In this document: piece after piece, positions 1-4,651 of the stretch
Position numbering within the stretch: the first letter of the stretch is position 1
Layout of the letters: every line of letters begins with the position of its first letter
NCBI GenBank assembly: GCA_030668065.1
Contig: DAOUUS010000106.1
Span: 1-5,886, forward strand
Length of the DNA stretch: 5,886 bases
Reading direction: 5' to 3'
Source: Candidatus Methanophagales archaeon
GTDB taxonomy: Archaea; Halobacteriota; Syntropharchaeia; Alkanophagales; Methanospirareceae
Made by a program: the position numbers and the translations under genes
The notes under the pieces: generated by a model
Seen by the model: only the letters and a program-made list of their open reading frames with translations
Database searches by the model: none
Told to the model about the DNA's origin: nothing

Positions 1-179
1 AAGCAGAAGAGAAAGGTGTGCCGGTTATTTTGGTTATGGACGACACACTCACGACTATGGAGAAGGTGGACGAGATATTTGGTAAAGCTCGGATAAGGGG
101 CGATGCGAAGATAAAGAAGATTAAAGAGTTAGTTGTAGAGTATGTGGATATAAACCGGCTGAAAGAATATCTGGGATAA
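1..179 (+). CDS. C-terminal fragment of a DRTGG-domain (BioD/phosphotransacetylase-like) protein
   Basis: The window opens inside a gene read from base 3, giving 58 residues before the TAA stop at 177-179. The visible part has a hydrophobic beta strand (GVPVILVMDDT), a TMEKVDEIFGKARI segment, and a basic/acidic helix ending in VDINRLKEYLG. This order (strand followed by D-T-x-T, then 'E-x-I-F-G-K-x-R', then 'K-I-x-x-x-K-E-L-V-x-x-Y-V-D') matches my memory of the C-terminal DRTGG domain of archaeal proteins that pair a BioD-like P-loop domain with DRTGG, as in the N-terminal half of some phosphotransacetylases (COG0857). The DRTGG signature and the P-loop would lie upstream of the window, so the assignment rests on the tail alone. 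Such proteins are thought to be nucleotide-binding regulators or sensors; the function here is unknown. Confidence 0.55.
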   Translation, partial: AEEKGVPVILVMDDTLTTMEKVDEIFGKARIRGDAKIKKIKELVVEYVDINRLKEYLG

Positions 180-192
180 GTGTATTCACTCA

Positions 193-210
193 TTTTTTTG
201 TTTCTATTTC
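193..210 (+). terminator. Oligo-T termination tract after the DRTGG-like gene
   Basis: Seven T (193-199) followed by a T-rich stretch lie 14 bases beyond the stop codon at 177-179. Archaeal RNA polymerase commonly terminates at such oligo-T tracts without a hairpin, and none is evident here. The tract separates the upstream gene from the TATA-like elements of the next one. Confidence 0.5.
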
Positions 211-243
211 AACTTATTTTGACGGTACCGATCTAAAAACACG

Positions 244-264
244 TTTAAAAATATCTTTATATGG
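244..264 (+). promoter_or_regulatory. TATA-box promoter of the small gene at 328
   Basis: Two overlapping archaeal TATA-like elements are visible: TTTAAAAATA at 244-253 and CTTTATATGG at 255-264. With the usual 24-27 base spacing, transcription would begin around 272-287, giving a leader of roughly 40-55 bases that contains the GGAGGT ribosome-binding site at 313-318. Which of the two boxes is used cannot be decided by eye. Confidence 0.5.
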
Positions 265-327
265 CACAGTCAGTTCTTCGAATAGTATTACACTAAAACT
301 TGCATCTATAACGGAGGTCAAATTCAA

Positions 328-513
328 ATGGAGACAGAGGAGAAACGGTACGTGGTGGAAACGGCAAATAGATGTGGCTGCAGCAAGTTCAGGTGGTCCT
401 TTGACATTTTAGATGAAGCGAATGCGTACTTAACCGAGTACGCATCGGAGAAACGCCCCGGTAAGCTGTACGATACAGAAACCGGAAAAGTATTACGTAT
501 CCTCGGCTGGTAA
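328..513 (+). CDS. Small conserved-looking hypothetical protein with a CGCS motif
   Basis: I do not recognise this 61-residue protein. The start is well supported: GGAGGT at 313-318 lies nine bases before the ATG, and TATA boxes sit further upstream. The protein is soluble, with no signal peptide or membrane segment. It has an N-terminal strand (KRYVVETANR), a Cys pair in CGCS (residues 16-19), a helix (DEANAYLTEYASE, about residues 29-41), then a basic turn and a C-terminal strand pair (KLYDTETGKVLRILGW). The order strand - helix - 'YDxxTGKVL' is common in small alpha/beta proteins. The two cysteines are two residues apart and could bind metal or form a disulfide, but a single CxC is weak evidence. 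The gene is monocistronic and convergent with the DUF1616-like gene. Confidence 0.7.
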   Translation: METEEKRYVVETANRCGCSKFRWSFDILDEANAYLTEYASEKRPGKLYDTETGKVLRILGW

Positions 514-532
514 TAGAATTCAAAGGTCAGTC

Positions 533-599
533 GTGGCTGGACAAGTTTTAAAATTTCGCTCGGAACACTCAGTTCTATTCCCCCTTAACATCCAGCCAC
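533..599. repeat. 9-bp inverted repeat between convergent genes
   Basis: GTGGCTGGA at 533-541 is the exact reverse complement of TCCAGCCAC at 591-599, with a 49-base loop. The right arm lies within the last codons of the minus-strand DUF1616-like gene and the left arm lies in the gap after the small plus-strand gene. It could form a hairpin in a read-through transcript from either side and help terminate convergent transcription. The loop is long and no strong T tract follows either arm, so chance is a live alternative. Confidence 0.25.
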
Positions 600-1108
600 A
601 AATGAAGTGAGCGATAAACCTGTTGTTCCTTGTCCTTATACAACAAGAATTCCAACTTCTGGGCAGTTCCGTTCGTCTTCGCTTTGAACACGAAAGATGA
701 TTCTAAGGTATCATTATGCGATAGCACAACCGCTGTTTCGTTTATGACCTCTTCATTAAGTTCCACTTCCATACGATATGAGGTATCGGCATACTCGTGA
801 TTTACAATGCCTATTATCACTTCCCCCGCCTCGCCAACTTTTAAATCCGTAGGATAATCCGCTGCGGTACCATTAGGGCTGAGAATGTAGAATTCCGTGA
901 ACTTCTCACCCTGTTTCGGTGTTACTATCACATAAATGGTCAGTGAGATGGCAATAATGATCGCGATGATCAGAATAACGGTTAATACCTCATCTATCCT
1001 ACTCTCACTACTAGCCCTCTTAAATGGTACTTTACCCGACCTCTTAAAAGGAGCTTTACGCGTATTTTTAAACGGTATTTTACCAGTCCTTCTAAATGAT
1101 TTTTTCAC
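575..1108 (-). CDS. DUF1616-like membrane-anchored surface protein with a basic repeat tail
   Basis: The 177-residue protein has three parts. Residues 1-39 form a very basic tail with three copies of an 8-residue unit F-K/R-R/N-T/S-G/R-K-x-P plus a partial fourth. One membrane helix follows (about residues 41-62, VLTVILIIAI...). The remaining ~115 residues are a beta-rich domain beginning TPKQGEKFTEFYILSPNG and containing IVNHEYADTSYRMEV, which I recognise as resembling the C-terminal region of archaeal DUF1616 proteins. Charge distribution puts the basic tail in the cytoplasm and the domain outside; four N-glycosylation sequons (Asn79, 123, 132, 146) all fall in the outer part. Full DUF1616 proteins usually carry several membrane helices, so this is a one-helix version. 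The start is GTG at 1106-1108, the first usable codon after an in-frame TAG, with only a weak AGAAAG upstream. Its role is unknown, possibly in the envelope. Confidence 0.75.
   Translation of the reverse strand: MKKSFRRTGKIPFKNTRKAPFKRSGKVPFKRASSESRIDEVLTVILIIAIIIAISLTIYVIVTPKQGEKFTEFYILSPNGTAADYPTDLKVGEAGEVIIGIVNHEYADTSYRMEVELNEEVINETAVVLSHNDTLESSFVFKAKTNGTAQKLEFLLYKDKEQQVYRSLHLWLDVKGE
1013..1096 (-). repeat. 24-bp tandem repeat coding the basic tail of the DUF1616-like protein
   Basis: Three and a half in-phase copies of a 24-base unit run on the minus strand: 1096-1073 (FRRTGKIP), 1072-1049 (FKNTRKAP), 1048-1025 (FKRSGKVP) and the partial 1024-1013 (FKRA). Each unit begins TTTA and has a central GTAAA. 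By eye, copies 1 and 3 share about 18 of 24 bases and copies 2 and 3 about 16 of 24, so this is an old, diverged duplication rather than a recent array. The period is a whole number of codons, so copy-number change would keep the reading frame. Confidence 0.75.
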
Positions 1109-1130
1109 TTTTCTTTCTGCATGTATGTAT

Positions 1131-1163
1131 CTATACTATACAAGTAGTCCGGGTACTTTTAAT
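1131..1163 (-). promoter_or_regulatory. Candidate TATA region for the DUF1616-like gene
   Basis: On the minus strand, TTGTATAGTATAG (about 1131-1143) lies about 25-30 bases before the GTG at 1108 and would give a nearly leaderless transcript. A second A/T element, CATTAAAAGT (about 1154-1163), would give a leader of about 25 bases. No termination tract for pfdA is visible on the minus strand in this 70-base gap, which instead has a run of eight A, so the gene may also be co-transcribed with pfdA. Confidence 0.35.
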
Positions 1164-1178
1164 GTCTTTTTTTTCGGG

Positions 1179-1640
1179 TCACATCTGAGTTTGACCAGCC
1201 GGGCCTGAAGTCATCTCTTGTAGTCGCCCCTGTACTTTCTGTGCCTCTTGCTCTATTTTCTGCAATATCTCTGCCATTTCGCGATGTGTCTTCTCTAACT
1301 CTCCTTTCCTACCCTTAAGGTACTGAGCAGACGAATCATAGCCCTTTTCCGCGCTTACTCCGCCACCTATCATAACTAATACTTTATCAACAGCGCTGAG
1401 CGAGACATAAATGGATGAATTCGCACCTATCGGCACTATCAATTCGTCACCCTGTTTCAGTTTCTTCAACTGCGTAATAGTCTCTATCGCCTTCTCGTGC
1501 TCACCTATCGCCTGCTGGACCATGAGTAACTCCTGAGACGCTGCCTCTGCCTGAGCCTGATATTGCCGCATTGCTAATGCCAACGACTGCATTTCTGCCT
1601 GCTGTTCCATCCTTTTCTCACCGCTTTCTCCTTCTTCCAT
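1179..1640 (-). CDS. pfdA: Prefoldin alpha subunit
   Basis: This is the alpha subunit of the archaeal prefoldin (GimC) chaperone, which holds unfolded proteins between long coiled coils and passes them to the thermosome in the cytoplasm. Architecture matches the family: a long N-terminal amphipathic helix rich in Q/A/E (about residues 10-60), beta hairpins (ELIVPIGANSSIYVSL and KVLVMIGGGVSAEKGYD, about 66-102) and a C-terminal coiled-coil helix (to about 143), then a short polar tail. Start choice: an in-frame GTG exists at 1647-1649, but it is part of GGTGAT, which matches the archaeal anti-Shine-Dalgarno and sits four bases before the ATG at 1638-1640. I therefore start at 1640 (153 residues). 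A further ATG at 1608-1610, preceded by GGTGAG, would give 143 residues, close to the usual length of about 140. The beta subunit gene is not here, as is usual in archaea. Confidence 0.9.
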   Translation of the reverse strand: MEEGESGEKRMEQQAEMQSLALAMRQYQAQAEAASQELLMVQQAIGEHEKAIETITQLKKLKQGDELIVPIGANSSIYVSLSAVDKVLVMIGGGVSAEKGYDSSAQYLKGRKGELEKTHREMAEILQKIEQEAQKVQGRLQEMTSGPAGQTQM

Positions 1641-1690
1641 TTCTATCACCCTTAATATCTAATACCACATTTTATTTTATCATTATAAAG
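1641..1690 (-). promoter_or_regulatory. TATA box, short leader and ribosome-binding site of pfdA
   Basis: Minus-strand CTTTATAATG (1681-1690) is a good archaeal TATA box. At standard spacing, transcription would start near 1660, leaving about a 20-base leader. GGTGAT (1645-1650 region) within that leader complements the 16S rRNA 3' end and is positioned for the ATG at 1640 rather than for the GTG that it contains. Confidence 0.55.
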
Positions 1691-1737
1691 TTCTCCTGTT
1701 AATGGCTAGGTTATTAGTTAGAGCGGATAGGGGGCTG

Positions 1738-1767
1738 TGGTAAAAAAGGCATAAACGACTGTAAAAA
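1738..1767 (+). promoter_or_regulatory. Weak candidate promoter of the aconitase-X small subunit gene
   Basis: GGTAAAAAAGG (about 1739-1749) centres some 24 bases before the ATG at 1768. No Shine-Dalgarno sequence precedes that ATG. The combination would fit a leaderless transcript, but the box is a poor TATA match. The rest of the divergent region (1691-1737) shows nothing else that I can name. Confidence 0.3.
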
Positions 1768-2175
1768 ATGCAAAAACGAAAGCTAAACGGAAGGAGCATA
1801 TCAAAAGGAGTGGCATCTGGGAAAGCGCTAGTATCAAGTCAAAGGATCTCATTCCTTGGTGCTGTGGACCCTATCACGGGCATTATCGTGGATCAAGCGC
1901 TTGATGTCTATGGAGAAGAGATAACTGATCGTGTTTTGGTTTTTCCAAGTGGAAAAGGCTCAACTGTTGGCTCGTATGTGATATACCAGCTAAAAAAACA
2001 CGGAAAAAGCCCTTCTGCTATGATTACCCGTCGTGTAGATACGATCGTTGCGGTAGGCGCGATTATAGCGGATATACCAGTGGTTGATTCACTTGAGATA
2101 GACCCGATTGAGCTGATACGGGACGGAGACGAGGTGTTTGTAAATGGATCAGAAGGCTATATTGAATTACGATGA
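1768..2175 (+). CDS. Aconitase X small subunit (DUF126), likely phosphomevalonate dehydratase small subunit
   Basis: The 135-residue product matches the swivelling small subunit of aconitase X (DUF126, COG1786). In archaea this partners a large subunit (DUF521) to dehydrate (R)-5-phosphomevalonate in the archaeal mevalonate pathway to isoprenoids; other aconitase-X enzymes act on cis-3-hydroxyproline. Family landmarks are visible: GRSISKGVASGKAL (residues 8-21), GAVDPITGIIVD (31-42), the conserved PSGKGSTVGSYV loop (60-71) including the serines expected at the active site, and a terminal GDEVFVNGSEGYIEL (120-134). The protein has full family length. An in-frame TAA lies just before the ATG, so the start cannot be further upstream. 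The large subunit is not in this window. The last 32 bases overlap the taw1 start, which implies co-transcription. The mevalonate assignment relies on archaeal context. Confidence 0.85.
   Translation: MQKRKLNGRSISKGVASGKALVSSQRISFLGAVDPITGIIVDQALDVYGEEITDRVLVFPSGKGSTVGSYVIYQLKKHGKSPSAMITRRVDTIVAVGAIIADIPVVDSLEIDPIELIRDGDEVFVNGSEGYIELR
2131..2136 (+). promoter_or_regulatory. Ribosome-binding site of taw1 inside the upstream gene
   Basis: GAGGTG lies seven bases before the ATG at 2144 and inside the coding sequence of the aconitase-X small subunit. It decides the taw1 start in favour of 2144 and supports translation of the two overlapping genes from one mRNA. Confidence 0.6.
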
Positions 2176-3094
2176 AGAGACGGTAAGAACCCTGGGACGG
2201 CAGGGCTATCATTTCGTGGGCACGCACAAGCACAGTGCGGTAAAAACATGTTTGTGGCTCTGGAAATCAATACGTGGCGAAGGAAACTGTTACAAAGGTA
2301 AATTTTATGGTATCAGTGCGCATAGGTGCATCCAGATGACACCTTCTGTCTTCTGCAACCAGAGCTGTCTTCATTGCTGGCGTCCTCTTGAGGCGTTCAA
2401 TATAGAGACAAATAAACGGGAAGTTGTATGGGACTCTCCTGCGGAGATAGCAGAAGGGTGCATGAACGAGCAGAAACGGCTAATTTCCGGGTTTAAAGGC
2501 TCACCCAGGACGGACATGGCCACTTTTTTGGAGGCGGCAGAGCCGAAACATGTCGCTATTTCGCTTATTGGTGAGCCTACTTTGTATCCATATCTGAAGG
2601 AGCTCATAGATGAATTCCATGCACGCGAGATGACCACGTTTGTGGTGAGCAATGGTACGAAGCCAGAAGTGGTACGAGAAATAAACCCTACTCAGTTATA
2701 CTTATCCCTGAATGCACCAGAAGAACTGGTTTACAAAAAAATCGCTCATGGTGACTACTGGTCGTGCATAATGGAATCGCTGGACGAGCTGAGCAGAAAG
2801 GAATGCAGAACTGTGATAAGAATCACCTGCATGGAGGGTATGAACATGTTGAATCCCGCAGGCTATGCGGAATTGCTAAAACATGCAAATCCTGATTTCA
2901 TCGAGGTGAAGGGGTATATGCACCTTGGGTACTCGAGAAAACGGTTGAGCAGGGACGCTATGCCAGCACATGCACGTGTAAAGGATTTTACAAACGAAAT
3001 AGTGGATTGTTTAGATGCTTATAGGGTTGTGGACGAATCGGAGATAAGTCGCGTTGTTCTTGTCTCAAACAGTTCTTCAGAAAGGATAATTTAG
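2144..3094 (+). CDS. taw1: 4-demethylwyosine synthase (radical SAM, Taw1/TYW1)
   Basis: This cytoplasmic radical-SAM enzyme condenses N1-methylguanosine-37 of tRNA-Phe with pyruvate carbons to make 4-demethylwyosine, the tricyclic core of wybutosine-type bases. The 316-residue length is normal for archaea. The radical-SAM cluster motif is CNQSCLHC (Cys71, 75, 78). Three N-terminal cysteines at 36, 49 and 62 have the exact 13-residue periodicity known for the second [4Fe-4S] cluster of the family, and Lys51, two residues after Cys49, sits where the pyruvate-binding lysine of the Methanocaldococcus enzyme lies. SLIGEPTLYP (140-149) is the GGE-like SAM-binding strand, and VSNGT (168-172) and LSLNAP (187-192) are further family motifs. 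Taken together the enzyme looks complete and active. The archaeal form lacks the flavodoxin domain found in eukaryotic TYW1, as here. The later wyosine genes (taw2, taw3) are not in the window. Confidence 0.95.
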   Translation: MDQKAILNYDEETVRTLGRQGYHFVGTHKHSAVKTCLWLWKSIRGEGNCYKGKFYGISAHRCIQMTPSVFCNQSCLHCWRPLEAFNIETNKREVVWDSPAEIAEGCMNEQKRLISGFKGSPRTDMATFLEAAEPKHVAISLIGEPTLYPYLKELIDEFHAREMTTFVVSNGTKPEVVREINPTQLYLSLNAPEELVYKKIAHGDYWSCIMESLDELSRKECRTVIRITCMEGMNMLNPAGYAELLKHANPDFIEVKGYMHLGYSRKRLSRDAMPAHARVKDFTNEIVDCLDAYRVVDESEISRVVLVSNSSSERII

Positions 3095-3156
3095 CCACAC
3101 CACAGCTCAAAAGAATAAGAAAGATATGAATTGCGATAAAAGATAAAATAGTAAAT

Positions 3157-3870
3157 ATGACCGTATCAATAAAATGGTTCCCACCTTCCTGGTTTCAGAT
3201 AAAAACCAAAGACAAAATCATGTACATAGATCCCGCATGGATGAGAACGTACTTTACTAAATATCCAAAAAAGATAGAGTATTCCAGGTGGCCGGATCCG
3301 ATTGATGGCTTGCCGGAAGAGTTAGAAAAAGCGGATGTAATCCTATTAACACATCACCATAAGGACCATTGTAAGAGTGTTACAGTAAACAGACTCAAGG
3401 ATGCAGATACTCTAGTAGTAGCGCCTAAGCGCTGCATCAACGAATTAGGCAAAGATATACATGTTGTTGCGCCCGGGGACGAAATACCTTTTGGTGATAT
3501 AAAAATAAATGTGGTTGACGCTTACAATACCGAACAAGGCAGTTCTACCAGAAAAGTGCATCATAAAGGGAATGGCGTCGGCTATTTAATAACCCTGGAA
3601 GGCAAAACGATTTATCATGCTGGCGATACGGACGTTATACCGGAGATGGTCAAACTGGGCGCAGTAGATGTAGCTTTACTCCCTATTGGAGGAACGTTTA
3701 CAATGGACATCCAAGATGCTGTTGAAGCGGTAATAGCCATTCAGCCCAAGGTCGTGATTCCTATGCACTATTTGAAGGCGGATCCACAAGAATTTAAGGA
3801 AAAAGTAGAAGCAAAGTCGGATATCACGGTTGTGCCGTTACGAATAGGCGCAGTTTATCACCTAAAATAA
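3157..3870 (+). CDS. Metallo-beta-lactamase-fold hydrolase (UlaG/COG2220-like)
   Basis: The 237-residue protein is a complete MBL-fold metal-dependent hydrolase of the COG2220 (UlaG-like, Lactamase_B_2/3) group. Visible metal-binding motifs are H66-x-H68-x-D70-H71 (in LLTHHHKDHC), a histidine in VHHKGNGVGY (H135 or H136), D157 in YHAGDTD (154-159) and H204 in IPMHY (202-205). The LLPIGGTFTMD segment (175-184) is typical of this group, which includes predicted hydrolases of phosphodiesters, lactones and amides. The natural substrate cannot be read from sequence. The 62-base gap after taw1 and an A/T-rich stretch (about 3135-3150) just before the ATG suggest a separate, perhaps leaderless, start, because no Shine-Dalgarno is visible. 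The next gene begins 21 bases after the stop. Confidence 0.88.
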   Translation: MTVSIKWFPPSWFQIKTKDKIMYIDPAWMRTYFTKYPKKIEYSRWPDPIDGLPEELEKADVILLTHHHKDHCKSVTVNRLKDADTLVVAPKRCINELGKDIHVVAPGDEIPFGDIKINVVDAYNTEQGSSTRKVHHKGNGVGYLITLEGKTIYHAGDTDVIPEMVKLGAVDVALLPIGGTFTMDIQDAVEAVIAIQPKVVIPMHYLKADPQEFKEKVEAKSDITVVPLRIGAVYHLK

Positions 3871-3883
3871 GAATAGGCGCAGT
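3842..3883 (+). repeat. 13-bp direct repeat spanning the MBL / DUF3795 junction
   Basis: GAATAGGCGCAGT occurs at 3842-3854, coding part of the C-terminal RIGAV of the MBL protein, and again at 3871-3883, directly after its stop codon. The offset is 29 bases. The second copy forms most of the short spacer before the DUF3795-like start at 3892. It probably reflects a small local duplication at the gene end. Confidence 0.6.
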
Positions 3884-3891
3884 GAAAGAAA

Positions 3892-4482
3892 ATGAGCGAA
3901 CACCCGATTAAGCGATATCCAACTCTTGGCTGCTGTGGACTCGATTGTGGCTTGTGTCCACGATACTACACCGCAGGTAGTTCAAGATGCCCTGGCTGTT
4001 GTGGCCCCGACTTCTTTAACAAACATCCTTCCTGTCCTTTTATCACCTGCTGCGTAAAGAAAAACGACCTTGAGGTCTGTGCAGAATGTGACGAATTCCC
4101 ATGTCCGAAATTTGAATCTGAAGGTGAAAACGCATTTGACTCATTCGTAACACACAGAAAAACTGTCTGGAATTTGAATTGTATCAAAGAGAACGGCATC
4201 TCTAAATTCATAGAACAGCAGGAAAGACGGATTGAATTGCTTGAGATAATGCTGAAACAATTTGATGAAGGGCGCTCAAAAAGTTTTTACTGTATTGCAG
4301 CAACTCTGCTTCCAATAACAGACTTAAGAGGCTCTTTAGAAAATTGCAAGCAAAAACTAAAAGCGGATAAGATAGGATTGGATGATGCCAAAACTAAGTC
4401 TAAAATTCTCAAAGGAGTTCTTAACGACTTTGCCGCCCGAGAAGGAATTGAATTAAAGTTAAGAAAGAGGATAGGGAATTGA
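3892..4482 (+). CDS. Cysteine-rich DUF3795-like protein
   Basis: The 196-residue product has 16 cysteines, 13 of them in the first 71 residues: CCGLDCGLCP (14-23), CPGCCG (33-38), CPFITCC (48-54), CAEC (63-66) and C71 in FPCP. The pattern 'CGLDCGLCP ... CPGC ... C..CC ... CxEC..FPC' is that of DUF3795, an uncharacterised family common in anaerobic archaea and bacteria and presumed to bind zinc or iron-sulfur clusters. The second half (about 100-196) is helical and charged, with a probable coiled-coil stretch around 105-125 (FIEQQERRIELLEIMLKQ), and is longer than a minimal DUF3795 domain. No membrane segment is seen. Upstream is only a weak AGTGAAAG, and the gene lies 21 bases after the MBL gene, so it is probably co-transcribed. 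No function is known. Confidence 0.8.
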   Translation: MSEHPIKRYPTLGCCGLDCGLCPRYYTAGSSRCPGCCGPDFFNKHPSCPFITCCVKKNDLEVCAECDEFPCPKFESEGENAFDSFVTHRKTVWNLNCIKENGISKFIEQQERRIELLEIMLKQFDEGRSKSFYCIAATLLPITDLRGSLENCKQKLKADKIGLDDAKTKSKILKGVLNDFAAREGIELKLRKRIGN

Positions 4483-4492
4483 TATAAATATC
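4481..4492 (+). promoter_or_regulatory. TATA-like element between the DUF3795-like gene and the small ORF
   Basis: GATATAAATATC is a near-palindromic A/T element overlapping the DUF3795-like stop. If used as a TATA box, transcription would begin near 4510, which is inside the small ORF. It would then serve the radical-SAM gene with a leader of about 120 bases, not the small ORF. Confidence 0.25.
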
Positions 4493-4651
4493 ATGAACGC
4501 GGAAATAGCGAATAAGATAGAAAAAAGTATTATACCTCTAATCCTGCAGAAAAGATATGACCTAGCGGCAGAAGCTATCCCCCAATTCATAGACGAACTT
4601 TATATTTACAAGAAAAGGCGGTACAGGAGAAATGACTATCCGGGAAATTAA
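4493..4651 (+). CDS. Small basic helical protein, possible missed gene
   Basis: A 52-residue ORF (ATG 4493, TAA 4649-4651) fills what would otherwise be a 149-base gap. It begins 10 bases after the DUF3795-like stop and overlaps the radical-SAM start by 20 bases, as expected for genes in one operon. The product starts MNAEIANKIEKSIIPLIL, continues with a helix YDLAAEAIPQFIDELYIY and ends in a strongly basic stretch KKRRYRRND. Codons (GCG, ATA, AGA, AGG, GAA) are like those of the neighbours, with none of the stop-adjacent or odd composition typical of chance frames. The weak points are the absence of a clear Shine-Dalgarno, the presence of TATA-like sequences in and around it, and the lack of any family I recognise. 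It could instead be a chance frame in a promoter region. Confidence 0.5.
   Translation: MNAEIANKIEKSIIPLILQKRYDLAAEAIPQFIDELYIYKKRRYRRNDYPGN
4598..4631 (+). promoter_or_regulatory. TATA box and AGGAGA just before the radical-SAM start
   Basis: CTTTATATTTAC (4598-4609) is a good TATA box centred about 28 bases before the ATG at 4632, so a leaderless or nearly leaderless transcript is possible. AGGAGA (4625-4630) ends one base from the ATG, closer than a typical Shine-Dalgarno. AAGGCGG (about 4615-4621) is at a more usual distance for a read-through operon mRNA. Confidence 0.45.

Noticed and set aside
1013..1096. Short repeat array as a CRISPR
   Set aside because: The units are contiguous without spacers, diverged, 24 bases long and in phase with codons, so this is a coding tandem repeat.
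936..1208. Plus-strand frame of 90 codons with a hydrophobic product
   Set aside because: It lies antisense to the DUF1616-like gene; its hydrophobic stretch mirrors the membrane helix codons of that gene, and it has no ribosome-binding site or family likeness.
2371..2652. Minus-strand frame of 93 codons inside taw1
   Set aside because: It is antisense to the cluster-binding and SAM-binding region of a clearly real enzyme and has no family resemblance.
4598..4631. Possible riboswitch or structured leader in the gap before the radical-SAM gene
   Set aside because: I found no convincing stem-loop set; the sequence is explained better by a TATA box and the small ORF.
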